Origin: Pullulanibacillus sp. KACC 23026
GTDB lineage: Bacteria; Bacillota; Bacilli; Bacillales; Sporolactobacillaceae
Assembly (NCBI RefSeq): GCF_029094525.1
Contig: NZ_CP119107.1
Coordinates: forward strand, 3,782,001-3,846,000
DNA length: 64,000 nt
Direction: 5' to 3'
Shown here: positions 39,852 through 47,667 of the stretch, in pieces
Layout: the number at the start of each line of letters is the position of its first letter
Numbering within the stretch: the stretch's first letter is position 1
Program-made: the position numbers and the translations under genes
Notes under the pieces: generated by a model
Told to the model about the DNA's origin: nothing
What the model saw: only the letters and a program-made list of their open reading frames with translations
The model's database searches: none

Positions 39852-39868
39852 TTAAGACTTGGTGCTAA
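39852..39868 (-). promoter_or_regulatory. Probable FapR operator upstream of fabH
   Basis: On the minus strand TTAGCACCAAGTCTTAA matches the 17-bp Bacillus FapR box (TTAGTACCTAGTCTTAA-type) with two differences. It lies 50-66 nt before the fabH ATG, just past a TTTACA -35 (about 39895) and A/T-rich -10. FapR represses fatty-acid genes and is released by malonyl-CoA. Recognised from the known consensus. Confidence 0.75.
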
Positions 39869-40027
39869 ATCAGTTTAATATATCCTTTATCAGTTGTAAA
39901 GGGTTCCTTTAGACTTAAACCTATGGCCTGCCTCAAAATTAAAGTTAAAATAGACAGATCCCCTACACAGTAGTATATGGCAAACATAAACTATTAACAA
40001 AACAGACTTTAAAGGAGGGGTTTTGTT

Positions 40028-40384
40028 ATGGTAAGTCCAAATCGTCCTGCACAATCCAATTTTGCTCCACCACAAGGCCCATTTCCCCTTCGCGTTTGGG
40101 GTCAAGGAATGGGGCAAAATGGAATGCCTTATCAACCTTTTGGTCAGCAACCATTTATGCCGCCGCAAATGGGGATGGCGCCTATGAATCAGATGCCTTT
40201 TCAAGGTCAGATGTCCCAAAACTTTCAAAATGGGCCAATCAATCATCCATTCCTCGACCAAAACGGCAATTTTGATATAAATAAACTAATGGGCCATGCT
40301 GATAATATTAACAAATTTATTAACACTGCTAAACCCATGATGAAGCAATTGTCACCTCTTTTTAATATGTTCAGGGGCCAATAA
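40028..40384 (+). CDS. YppG/VrrA-like Gln/Met/Pro-rich protein
   Basis: 118 residues. The N-terminal 85 are low complexity (PPQGPFPLRVWGQGMGQNGMPYQPFG and many Q-P-F/M-G-M motifs). The conserved-looking C-terminus, DINKLMGHADNINKFINTAKPMMKQLSPLFNMFRG, resembles the tail of YppG and YqfQ/VrrA family proteins of spore formers, some of which are spore-associated. The ATG has AAAGGAGGGG upstream. Assignment to one family is uncertain. Confidence 0.6.
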   Translation: MVSPNRPAQSNFAPPQGPFPLRVWGQGMGQNGMPYQPFGQQPFMPPQMGMAPMNQMPFQGQMSQNFQNGPINHPFLDQNGNFDINKLMGHADNINKFINTAKPMMKQLSPLFNMFRGQ

Positions 40385-40478
40385 AGGTTCATAGGGATAG
40401 GTTTCACTAGGCGTATAGGAAACGTTTGGCAGAAAAACGCTCATCTGGTGAAATTTATCCTTTTTAACCCTTCTCTAA

Positions 40479-41111
40479 TTATTCGTCCACTTTATTTAAA
40501 ATGAGACGGCTGTTACTCGGCTTTTCATCCTCTCCATTCCCCTCATCTGGAACGACCATCTCGTAAAAATGAATGCCAGCCTTCCTTTTTTGACCAATCA
40601 ATTTGAGGATCTGTTCTGCAAAAATCGGTCTTAGTTCCTGTTGCGTGGCTAAAAGACGAGTTAAAGGAGCCCGAATAATTGCCAAGGTTAAGTCTTTTCT
40701 TTTCTCTAAAGTCTGGTTTATTTTGTCTTGAAACCTTCTCTCAATCTTCGTGATAGGGGACTGTTCCTTCTCTTCTTCCCCTTCTTCGTCAGCTCTTATT
40801 AATAAAATGGTTTTAATCGGATGATCCTTAATCAAAGAATCCAGCTTTAAGAGAAGATCTTCCTCTGTTTCAGCGAATCCCTCTTCCGGCAGCAGAAAGC
40901 ACACGGTCGACCAGTTTTCATCGCTCACTTGGCGTTCCTCACTATGTTCTGAGTGGAACAAAGCATGGCGGCCAAAAAACATTTCATGCTCTTCCTCTTC
41001 TTCATTTCTTACATTTGATTTTATAGCCCAAGTCTCGATCCCTTCATCCAAGAAGCTGGTGATTAAATGGTCACCCAAGTCATTAAGTCCTCCATAAATA
41101 ATTATCCCCAT
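40479..41111 (-). CDS. Hypothetical protein, Rossmann-like N-terminus
   Basis: 210 residues (211 if started at the adjacent ATG, 41114). It starts GIIIYGGLNDLGDHLITSFLDEGIETWAIK, the pattern of a dinucleotide-binding strand-loop-helix, but the G-x-x-G-x-x-G motif is degenerate. An acidic cluster (EEEEEHE) and a second one (DEEGEEEKEQ) follow. Then comes a C-terminal alpha/beta stretch TLAIIRAPLTRLLATQQELRPIFAEQ. It may be a diverged epimerase/NmrA-like protein. Located beside the molybdopterin genes; no link is apparent. GGAGG lies 7 nt before the chosen start. Confidence 0.6.
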   Translation of the reverse strand: MGIIIYGGLNDLGDHLITSFLDEGIETWAIKSNVRNEEEEEHEMFFGRHALFHSEHSEERQVSDENWSTVCFLLPEEGFAETEEDLLLKLDSLIKDHPIKTILLIRADEEGEEEKEQSPITKIERRFQDKINQTLEKRKDLTLAIIRAPLTRLLATQQELRPIFAEQILKLIGQKRKAGIHFYEMVVPDEGNGEDEKPSNSRLILNKVDE

Positions 41112-41210
41112 CATGTCTCCTCCATTATAAGTTTTATCTAGCTCAAGTCCCGTTCATCGTTATAATCCATTCTATGAGGAGTATATCTCATTCTTTCATT
41201 TAAAAAGAAA

Positions 41211-41240
41211 AGAGCCTGATCCTATAAAGATCAAGACCCT
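41211..41240 (-). terminator. Terminator of the moeA-mobB-moaE-moaD operon
   Basis: AGGGTCTTGATC / GATCAGGCTCT stem followed by TTTTCTTTTT on the minus strand, 12 nt after moaD. Confidence 0.85.
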
Positions 41241-41252
41241 TACAAAGTATAA

Positions 41253-41486
41253 TTAGCCGCCGCTCACTGGCGGGATGAGAGCAACGGTGTCGCCCTCGTT
41301 TATCATTTGATCATCTAGAGCATAAGCTTCATTGACCGCTATCATGACTTGATCAACTGCATCAAGCCCTGGTACACGCTTCAGTGCCGCGCGTAACTCG
41401 CTGACCTTTATTGGACCTTTTTCCCACTGAATCCGCTCTTGCCCAACGCGCTCTTTGAGACTGGCAAAGAGTAAAATCGTTATCAA
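41253..41486 (-). CDS. moaD: Molybdopterin synthase small subunit MoaD
   Basis: 77 residues with the ubiquitin-like fold and the essential C-terminal Gly-Gly (ALIPPVSGG), which carries the thiocarboxylate sulphur for molybdopterin. TTG start overlapping the moaE stop by four bases (TTGA), with AGGGAG upstream. Last gene of the operon; works with MoaE. Confidence 0.93.
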   Translation of the reverse strand: MITILLFASLKERVGQERIQWEKGPIKVSELRAALKRVPGLDAVDQVMIAVNEAYALDDQMINEGDTVALIPPVSGG

Positions 41487-41947
41487 ACGTCTCCCTCTTT
41501 TCTAGGGACTCCATTTTCGTAGCTCATGGTTTCTTTTTGGTTGCCTATCCATGCCACTCCGTTATCCCAATGCTCTTTCTTCCAGATTGGTACGATCTCT
41601 TTAATTCTTTCAATCGCATAGCGGCAAGCTTCAAATGCCGCTGCTCTATGAGGAGAAGAAACGGCAATCACTACAGCAATATCCGATATTTGCAACTCGC
41701 CAATACGGTGTGTAATGGCAACACGCGTCCCGTCCCACTTTTCTTGAATTTCATAACCGATGCGCTCCAATTGTTTCACCGCCATCGGTACATAAGCTTC
41801 ATATTTCAGATAAACCGTTCGTTTATCATGGGTCATTTCTCGAACTGTCCCAATAAAAGTGTTAATCGCACCGGCATTTCGATCTGCTACTTGATCGATA
41901 ACGGCTTGGACATCAATTGGGCCCTCAATAATTTCGAAAAGACTCAT
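41483..41947 (-). CDS. moaE: Molybdopterin synthase large subunit MoaE
   Basis: 154 residues. Family features: GAINTFIGTVREMTHDKRTVYLKYEAYVPMAVKQLERI, then RIGELQISDIAVVIAVSSPHRAAAFEACRYAIERIKEIVPIWKKEHW with the catalytic lysines in KKE. It transfers sulphur from MoaD to precursor Z. GGTGAG precedes the ATG; coupled to moaD by overlap. Confidence 0.94.
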   Translation of the reverse strand: MSLFEIIEGPIDVQAVIDQVADRNAGAINTFIGTVREMTHDKRTVYLKYEAYVPMAVKQLERIGYEIQEKWDGTRVAITHRIGELQISDIAVVIAVSSPHRAAAFEACRYAIERIKEIVPIWKKEHWDNGVAWIGNQKETMSYENGVPRKEGDV

Positions 41948-41984
41948 TGGTTACTCACCATCTTCCTTTTACTTCAACTAATCC

Positions 41985-42524
41985 TTATTTATTTGGCGAA
42001 AGAAAGGCGCCCTTTTCTAAAAATGCCACGATCTTTGATAGTTCTCCGCGACTAAAGACAGGAAGACATCCTTTCATATCCGCTTTTAATTCTTGATTAT
42101 CCGTTATAACTGCTTTGATTTGAGATAGCCTTGATAAAGCTTGCCAATCTTGAAGAGACGCAGCAACGACCAATTTCGGATAAGATGCCTCTTTGTACCC
42201 TTCAATGAACAGCCAGTCCACTCGATCGATCTGCTCATAGAACGCGATGAATGCCTTTAGCGGCGGCTCTTGCTCATAGGAAAAATGGGCAAAGAACGGG
42301 GAAATGACACCAGAAACGAGTGCTCCGGCGCTCAAGTGTGACCCACTGTCCCCATTTCTCATAGGATCTAGTTCTTCATGGCCATGATGCTTCAGTGCTG
42401 CCACATGATTCCCCTGCTTTTTCATCGTTTCGATAAGCCGAGACATCAAGGTTGTTTTTCCACTATTTTTGTAGCCGACGATTTGACAAATGTTCAAGGT
42501 CAAAACAGTCACTGCCCTCTCCAT
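41985..42524 (-). CDS. mobB: Molybdopterin-guanine dinucleotide biosynthesis adaptor MobB
   Basis: Up to 179 residues. The P-loop VGYKNSGKTTLMSRLIETMKKQG (G-x-x-N-S-G-K-T-T) is that of MobB, a GTP-binding helper in MGD cofactor attachment. The start is unclear: ATG at 42524 lacks a ribosome site, while GTG at 42512 and TTG at 42503 follow GGAGAGGG at 3 and 12 nt. All choices overlap the moeA end in another frame, so the genes are translationally coupled. Confidence 0.88.
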   Translation of the reverse strand: MERAVTVLTLNICQIVGYKNSGKTTLMSRLIETMKKQGNHVAALKHHGHEELDPMRNGDSGSHLSAGALVSGVISPFFAHFSYEQEPPLKAFIAFYEQIDRVDWLFIEGYKEASYPKLVVAASLQDWQALSRLSQIKAVITDNQELKADMKGCLPVFSRGELSKIVAFLEKGAFLSPNK

Positions 42525-43758
42525 TTAGCATTAACACATCGACTCGATCCCCTTTAGAATAGCCGCGTGACCCTCCTGGTAAAACCGTTAAGGCATTCGT
42601 TCCTGCAAGGGATGTCACCACATTCGATTTATCAAGACCAACTGGGTTAACAAGAAGCGAGCCATCCCTAAAATCTACATGACTTCGGATAAATCGAGCA
42701 AATGGATTAGGCTTTGGAAAATCACTGCCAAGGACAGCCTTTGTCATGCTCAAATAACGCTTTGTCTCGCCCTGCAAAGAGCGGACGTACGGAGCAGCAT
42801 ATAGCTCAAAGCCCACAAAACAAGCAGAGGGATTCCCAGACAGTCCAAAAAGCAGCTTGTCCTCTAATAAAGCTACTGTTGTAACACTCCCTGGCCGCAT
42901 GGCAATTTTATTAAACAAGACTTTGGCGCCGAGTCGTTTATAAATTTCCGGCAGAAAATCAAAGTCGCCCACTGAAACGCCGCCTGTTGTAATTAAAACA
43001 TCCACTGTGCTTAAAGCGTTCTTAACAGCGTTATAACTCACCTCTAGATCATCTGCAAATTTCCCTAGATTAACAGGAATTCCTCCTGCTTTTTTGACTT
43101 GCGACATGACCATAAAAGCATTGCTGTTTCGTATTTTTCCAGGTTCAAGAGGTTCATCTAATTCTAATAGCTCTGAACCCGTTGCAATAACCCCCACCCG
43201 AGGCTGTTTGGCGACCTCTACCTTAGAATAACCAAATGTTGCTAACACCGCCTTAATTCCGGGTGTGATACGTACCCCTTTTTCAACCAAAACAGTGCCT
43301 TCTTTAGTGTCCTCACCTTTATAAGAAATATTGTCACCTTTTGGTACTTCCCGCTTAATCAAGATACAGGCTTGACCATCTTCTTCTAACTCTTCAACCA
43401 ACTCAAGCATAATAATGGCGTCAGCCCCCACTGGAAGCTGTGCCCCTGTCATAATCCGAATCGCTTGTCCATGCTCTAGAGGCTTAGAAGCCACATAGCC
43501 TGCTCCTATATGATCCACCACTTGAAGTTTTACAGGATTCTCTCGAGTTCTTCCCTTCGTATCTTCAGACTTAATAGCAAATCCATCATAAGGTGAGCGA
43601 TCAAACGGAGGGACATCATGATCGGCACGGATGGGTTCAGCTAGTAAACGTCCATCACTTTCTTCTATGGAGACATATTCTGCCTCCAGTTGTTTCTCAT
43701 GCGCCATCACGCGCTGAACGGCTTCTGTGACGGGTATTGGAACGCGGCGTTCTACCAT
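42463..43758 (-). CDS. moeA: Molybdopterin molybdenumtransferase MoeA
   Basis: 431 residues. The MoeA core is present: DHDVPPFDRSPYDGFAIKSEDT, GAQLPVGADAIIMLE, PGIKAVLATFGYSKVEVAKQPRVGVIATGSELL, and the MoCF-binding VLITTGGVSVGDFDFLPEIYKRLGAKVLFNKIAMRPGSVTTVALLEDKLLFGLSGNPSACFVGFELY. It inserts molybdate into adenylylated molybdopterin. First gene of the moeA-mobB-moaE-moaD operon; GAGGTG lies before the ATG. Confidence 0.95.
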   Translation of the reverse strand: MVERRVPIPVTEAVQRVMAHEKQLEAEYVSIEESDGRLLAEPIRADHDVPPFDRSPYDGFAIKSEDTKGRTRENPVKLQVVDHIGAGYVASKPLEHGQAIRIMTGAQLPVGADAIIMLELVEELEEDGQACILIKREVPKGDNISYKGEDTKEGTVLVEKGVRITPGIKAVLATFGYSKVEVAKQPRVGVIATGSELLELDEPLEPGKIRNSNAFMVMSQVKKAGGIPVNLGKFADDLEVSYNAVKNALSTVDVLITTGGVSVGDFDFLPEIYKRLGAKVLFNKIAMRPGSVTTVALLEDKLLFGLSGNPSACFVGFELYAAPYVRSLQGETKRYLSMTKAVLGSDFPKPNPFARFIRSHVDFRDGSLLVNPVGLDKSNVVTSLAGTNALTVLPGGSRGYSKGDRVDVLMLNGEGSDCFDLEHLSNRRLQK

Positions 43759-43907
43759 TAACTAACACACCTCAACTAATTAAATATCTTATAGCTCAAC
43801 TTTAGTCTATGTAGATTAGAAAAACTTGGCTTATCGCCTAAGTCCTGGCGAAAGTTTAGTTTTCTTATACTCTCTTCTATAAACGCGAAAGTTTTTACTT
43901 TGATAGT

Positions 43908-43951
43908 AAAAAAAGATCAAGGTAAAGAGTAAAACCCTTGGACCTGATCTT
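43908..43951 (-). terminator. Terminator of yitW
   Basis: AAGATCAGGT / ACCTTGATCTT stem with a long loop followed by TTTTTTT on the minus strand, 40 nt past the yitW stop. Confidence 0.75.
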
Positions 43952-43990
43952 CTTTATAAGTTCCATCTAAGGATACATCAACCAATCAAA

Positions 43991-44308
43991 TTAAGAAATT
44001 CCGAGCGCAATTTTCGCATAGCGAGACAAACGTTCTTTTGACCAAGGCGGATTCCAAACGATGTTAACTTGAACATCGGTGATCCCCTCAATCGGTGCCA
44101 CAGCCGCTTTTACTTCATGCTGAATAGTAGCTGAAAGCGGGCATCCCATTGCCGTAAGCGTCATGGTCACCATACATTCCCCTTGATCGTCGATGTCCAC
44201 ACCATATACAAGGCCTAAGTTGACAATATCAATGCCTAACTCAGGATCAATGACCTCTTCAAGAGCTTCCATGACTTGATCATGTAACTCACTGCTTGCT
44301 TGACCCAT
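43991..44308 (-). CDS. yitW: DUF59 / SufT-type Fe-S assembly protein YitW
   Basis: 105 residues. MIP18/DUF59 signature: ALEEVIDPELGIDIVNLGLVYGVDID, then TLTAMGCPLSATIQHEVKAAVAPIEGITDVQVNIVWNPPW with the conserved C-P-x-S. Such proteins act in iron-sulphur cluster maturation. The ATG at 44308 has AAAGGGGAGTG upstream. It lies near yitV and yitU as in B. subtilis. Length is as expected. Confidence 0.9.
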   Translation of the reverse strand: MGQASSELHDQVMEALEEVIDPELGIDIVNLGLVYGVDIDDQGECMVTMTLTAMGCPLSATIQHEVKAAVAPIEGITDVQVNIVWNPPWSKERLSRYAKIALGIS

Positions 44309-44431
44309 ATAACACTCCCCTTTCCGTCTATAATCCAAGTATAACCTTTTCTGTGAAAACGATAAAGCAAACGAGTCCTCAGCTGTTTTTTTTAATACTC
44401 TCTCCACAACATCCCCTTCTCAAACCTAAAG

Positions 44432-44481
44432 TAGGGTGAGGAAGTCACTGAGCAGTTATTCTTACTGCAGAAGTCTGTCCA
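44432..44481. repeat. Dispersed ~52-nt hairpin repeat, copy 2
   Basis: Contains GAGCAGTTATTCTTACTGCAGAAGTCTGTCC, including a hairpin GCAGT / ACTGC. It aligns imperfectly with 9362-9412 and 62985-63040. Confidence 0.4.
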
Positions 44482-44503
44482 CCAAGCTGCCTTTAGAAAA
44501 GAG

Positions 44504-44662
44504 TTATTGCGGTGAGGAGGGATTCCAATCCTTTAAATGACCTGGAAGCTGCTGAATAGAGGTGTTTAATTCATCAAGCTTCCCTTCTATTCTATATAGA
44601 AGATAGAGGGTAACGACAATCGGAAATCCCACATCCTTAATCATGCTCACCCAATCATTCAT
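44504..44662 (-). CDS. YvrJ-family small membrane protein
   Basis: 52 residues: MNDWVSMIKDVGFPIVVTLYLLYRIEGKLDEL, a membrane helix followed by a short coiled segment, as in YvrJ-family proteins. The ATG at 44662 has AAAGGAGGACACC upstream. The two preceding small genes (DUF2922, DUF1659) are in the same orientation; a strong hairpin separates them from this one. Function unknown. Confidence 0.8.
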   Translation of the reverse strand: MNDWVSMIKDVGFPIVVTLYLLYRIEGKLDELNTSIQQLPGHLKDWNPSSPQ

Positions 44663-44725
44663 AACTGGTGTCCTCCTTTCAGTCCGAATCAAGTTTAGAT
44701 GAACCTATTTTCAAATGAAACAGAG

Positions 44726-44747
44726 AAAGGAGGGGAATCCCCTCCTT
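44726..44747 (-). terminator. Terminator after the DUF2922 gene
   Basis: Perfect 11-bp palindrome-like AAAGGAGGGGA / TCCCCTCCTTT, followed on the minus strand by CTCTGTTTC. The stem is strong but the U-run is poor, so some read-through into yvrJ is possible. Confidence 0.65.
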
Positions 44748-44751
44748 ACAA

Positions 44752-44970
44752 TTAGGTTAATGGAATATCAGTGACATTTCGTTCAACTAGTCGCGCACTC
44801 TTTTTCTTAACAAGATCACCGCCAGAAGATGTGAATGCATTTTGAGCTAGAACCGCATCCATTGCCTGATTAATTGCCGCGGCATCAAAAGGTTCAACCG
44901 GGTTATCCAATGTATAACGCACGGCTTTGCCATCTTCATTCTCAAACTGTAATTCAAGTGTCTTTGCCAT
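44752..44970 (-). CDS. DUF2922 small protein
   Basis: 72 residues, MAKTLELQFENEDGKAVRYTLDNPVEPFDAAAINQAMDAVLAQNAF, the pattern of DUF2922 (small beta-rich proteins of Firmicutes). The ATG at 44970 has AAGGAGGTGAGAAGG directly upstream. It is exactly the same length as the preceding DUF1659 protein and both end in short ITA/PLT-type tails. No function is established. Confidence 0.85.
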   Translation of the reverse strand: MAKTLELQFENEDGKAVRYTLDNPVEPFDAAAINQAMDAVLAQNAFTSSGGDLVKKKSARLVERNVTDIPLT

Positions 44971-45011
44971 CCTTCTCACCTCCTTATTCGTTCATATGGC
45001 CGCTCACTGTG

Positions 45012-45230
45012 TTAAGCCGTGATGTCAATGGTATTGTCACGCTTCACCGTGAGGACTGGATAACTTTGGAGCGGTGCCAGAGCCTCAATAATCGCAAAAA
45101 GCTGATCATCCTGAGCCCCGATTTTAATTCCTGTGAATCGTTTGGTCATCACAACCGATTTCCCATCAGTGTCAATGCCGCCATCAAAGCTAACCGTTAA
45201 CGTTGAATCGACTAAATTCGATGTTGCCAT
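45012..45230 (-). CDS. DUF1659 small protein
   Basis: 72 residues, MATSNLVDSTLTVSFDGGIDTDGKSVVMTKRFTGIKIGAQDDQLFAIIEALAPLQ, matching DUF1659. The ATG at 45230 has AAAGGGGGTGAAGAAC upstream. Gene order DUF1659-DUF2922-YvrJ is conserved in many spore-forming Bacillales; the role is unknown. The strong, nearly consensus ribosome sites suggest high expression. Confidence 0.85.
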   Translation of the reverse strand: MATSNLVDSTLTVSFDGGIDTDGKSVVMTKRFTGIKIGAQDDQLFAIIEALAPLQSYPVLTVKRDNTIDITA

Positions 45231-45295
45231 GTTCTTCACCCCCTTTCACCTTATAAATAGCTTTTCAACCGTAGAAATGGTGAAGGGAAATTAGA

Positions 45296-45325
45296 AAAAA
45301 AAAAGAAAGCCACCATTTAAGCGGC
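45296..45325 (-). terminator. Terminator of yitV
   Basis: GCCGC / GTGGC stem with 7-nt loop followed by TTTC and a run of eight or more T on the minus strand, 17 nt after the yitV stop. Confidence 0.75.
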
Positions 45326-45341
45326 CTTCGAAGACATAATC

Positions 45342-46100
45342 TTATAAATAGTTAACGAACCAGTCTCTCATTCCAATGGCTCCTACTTGTGACACCACAT
45401 GTTCTGCTTCCGGATCACTGAGAAAGGACATGTGATAATCAGCTTCGCTGTGGAAGCTATCATAGAATAATCGTGATTGGGCATATGGAACAATCGGATC
45501 TCGTTTTCCATGCCAAAATAAAAGAGGAACACCTTTAATTTTTTCCGGAGTCCTGCTTAAATCAAACGAAACCAGCTCTTGCATTAGATAATTTATCTCG
45601 GCTTCAGAATAGGGAATCGTATATCCCGCGTCCTTGTATTGTGCTAACACATGGCGGGCATAACCAACAAGATACGGTGCTCCCATCAACGAAACGCCTG
45701 ATTTGATCCCCTCAAAAACGGATAAAGCGCTTAGAGTAATCATCGCCCCCATGGAAGTCCCGGCTAATGAAAATCGTCCATCTAGTATCCAACCCTGATT
45801 CTCACAATAATCCCAAATCACTTTTGTCTCTTCCACGCTTTTCATAATAGCAGGAAAAATAGCAGTTTGCCTTTCTTCTTCTGTAAATTCATGGGCACGT
45901 TCGCCATGTCCCATAGCGTCGGGCATAATTACTCGAATTCCTTCAGCCGCAAGGAGATAAGCATAATAAAGATTTCTCTCCTTAAGACTGGTCCATCCAT
46001 GCCAAAATAAAACAAGGGGGAGAGGTTTGCCAATTGATTGGTCTTGTTCGATCTTAAGAGCCGGGATTCCCTCTATAACTACTTTATCCATACAAATCAT
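45342..46100 (-). CDS. yitV: YitV-type esterase (alpha/beta hydrolase)
   Basis: 252 residues. Oxyanion region LVLFWHGWTSLKERNLYYAYLLAAEG, then DAMGHGER, nucleophile elbow SLAGTSMGAMITLSAL (G-T-S-M-G), acid in FWHGKRDPIVPY and the terminal His in PEAEHVVSQ. A serine hydrolase of unknown substrate. I chose the ATG at 46100, 8 nt after AGGAG. It is divergent from yitU, as in B. subtilis. Confidence 0.87.
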   Translation of the reverse strand: MICMDKVVIEGIPALKIEQDQSIGKPLPLVLFWHGWTSLKERNLYYAYLLAAEGIRVIMPDAMGHGERAHEFTEEERQTAIFPAIMKSVEETKVIWDYCENQGWILDGRFSLAGTSMGAMITLSALSVFEGIKSGVSLMGAPYLVGYARHVLAQYKDAGYTIPYSEAEINYLMQELVSFDLSRTPEKIKGVPLLFWHGKRDPIVPYAQSRLFYDSFHSEADYHMSFLSDPEAEHVVSQVGAIGMRDWFVNYL

Positions 46101-46340
46101 GACACGCACTCCTCTTCTCGTGATTCTAAAAACTAGTTGTCCATTCAGAAGACCCTTTAATCAACTGGCTGTTCCATTCATCCTCTGGGTGCCGTTCACC
46201 AATTTGTTTAACAAGCATTTTAGTGCAATTTTCAAAATTGTACAGCTGGAAAATACGACTTAAAGCAGGTTTACAATAGGTTTTTGCCATTTTTTCCATT
46301 ATAATCAACTATGACACTCATAATTGGAGGCATTTATTCG

Positions 46341-47159
46341 ATGAGAAAACCTTACTTGATCGCCTTAGACCTCGATGGAACGCTATTAAGAAGCGACAAA
46401 ACAATTGGTGAGAGAACGAAACGTGCACTCGATAAATGCGTATCACTTGGTCACCAACTTGTCATTGCAACAGGGCGTCCTTACCGTGCTAGTCAGAACT
46501 ATTATACCGAATTAGGGCTTTCCACACCAATTGTGAACTTCAACGGGGCACATGTTCATCACCCTAGAAATCAAGCGTTTAAAGCCTATCATTCCTCAAT
46601 TCCTAGGGAAACCGTCTGTTCAATCCTTGATATTTGTCATGATTTTCAAATTAAGAATGTGATGACAGAGGTCATTGAACGGATATTTGTGGAAACGTGG
46701 GATGAAGAGTTGATGGCTTCTTTTGATATTGAACGTTCGGATGTTGTGACAGGGCCTATTCAAGACACATTAAAAGAAGATGCCACCTGTGTTCTTTTAA
46801 ATACACCTAGAGAACAAATTGACCAATTAATAGAAGCCCTTGATTCTGAACATGCGGAAATCATTGAACAGCGAGCATGGGGAGCACCAAGTGAAATTAT
46901 AGAGATTGTGAGAAAAGGAACAAACAAGTGGTTTGGACTTGAAAAAGTAGCTGAATATCTTCAAATACCACCCTCTCGTATCCTGGCTTTCGGAGATGAA
47001 GAAAACGATCTGGAAATGCTTGGAGAAGCAGGGATCGGTGTCGCAATGGGCAATGCGCGTGACACTGTAAAAAGCGTAGCAACCTATATCACAAAGACAA
47101 ATGATGAAGAAGGGGTCGCCGAGTTCCTTGAAAAGCATTTTATAGATGCAAATAGTTAA
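46341..47159 (+). CDS. yitU: HAD-IIB (Cof-type) phosphatase YitU
   Basis: 272 residues. HAD motifs: I = IALDLDGTLLRSDK, II = VIATGRPYR, III lysine in KWFGLEKVAEYL, IV = ILAFGDEENDLEMLGEAGIGVAMGNA. Members dephosphorylate small metabolites such as FMN precursors or sugar phosphates; the exact substrate is unknown here. The ATG at 46341 has TTGGAGG upstream; the frame opens at 46311 without support. Confidence 0.9.
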   Translation: MRKPYLIALDLDGTLLRSDKTIGERTKRALDKCVSLGHQLVIATGRPYRASQNYYTELGLSTPIVNFNGAHVHHPRNQAFKAYHSSIPRETVCSILDICHDFQIKNVMTEVIERIFVETWDEELMASFDIERSDVVTGPIQDTLKEDATCVLLNTPREQIDQLIEALDSEHAEIIEQRAWGAPSEIIEIVRKGTNKWFGLEKVAEYLQIPPSRILAFGDEENDLEMLGEAGIGVAMGNARDTVKSVATYITKTNDEEGVAEFLEKHFIDANS

Positions 47160-47359
47160 TGCTTTGATCGCGATAAGGCATTAATCAAGAAGCTGCCTCT
47201 TTTTATCTTTTAAAGTGAGAAACATTGTGATATCAGCCTAATTAAGGTAAACTAGCTTTAGAAATTACAAGACTGGGTCTTTTAGTTACCATATAAACCT
47301 ATTCCATTTCGAAGTATTTTCTTCTAAAAAAATGTTTAATAGAGGAAGGGAGCTCTCAC

Positions 47360-47617
47360 ATGAGTATAACCATGAGAACCGATCGCACACCTAATCCAAA
47401 TGCAATGAAATTCACTGCTAATTCAAGTCTTTTTACCGATCGTTTAATTGCAAAAAAAGGGGACTCTGTCGACCATCCGCTTGCAGCCGCTCTTTTAGAA
47501 ATTGAAGGAGTCGACAATATTTTTGGCTACGACGACTTTGTTACCGTGAATAAAACGTTTGATGCATCATGGGACGAGTTGCTTCCAAAAATTGAAGCCG
47601 TTTTTCAAACTAACTAA
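47360..47617 (+). CDS. NifU N-terminal (Scaffold Nfu-N) domain protein
   Basis: 85 residues, the Nfu/NifU N-terminal fold: MRTDRTPNPNAMKFTANSSLF (the T-P-N-P-N-A-x-K-F motif), HPLAAALLEIEGVDNIFGYDDFVTVNK and WDELLPKIEAVF. Stand-alone Nfu-N proteins occur in Bacillaceae; the Cys-bearing C-terminal Nfu domain is absent, so it does not itself hold a cluster. GAGGAAGGGAGC precedes the ATG. It lies between yitU and yitT. Confidence 0.85.
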   Translation: MSITMRTDRTPNPNAMKFTANSSLFTDRLIAKKGDSVDHPLAAALLEIEGVDNIFGYDDFVTVNKTFDASWDELLPKIEAVFQTN

Positions 47618-47631
47618 CTTCATACATTTTT

Positions 47632-47664
47632 AGGACTTGATCCATTCTTTTGGACCAAGTCCTT
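47632..47664. terminator. Bidirectional terminator Nfu-N / yitT
   Basis: AGGACTTGATCC / GGACCAAGTCCT stem followed by TTTTC, between two convergent genes. Confidence 0.88.
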
Positions 47665-47667
47665 TTC

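Noticed and set aside
40028-40384. Minus-strand ORF of 123 residues (39890-40261)
   Set aside because: Antisense to the YppG/VrrA-like gene, which has AAAGGAGGGG before its ATG; the His/Arg-rich reading reflects the Gln/Met codons of the real gene.
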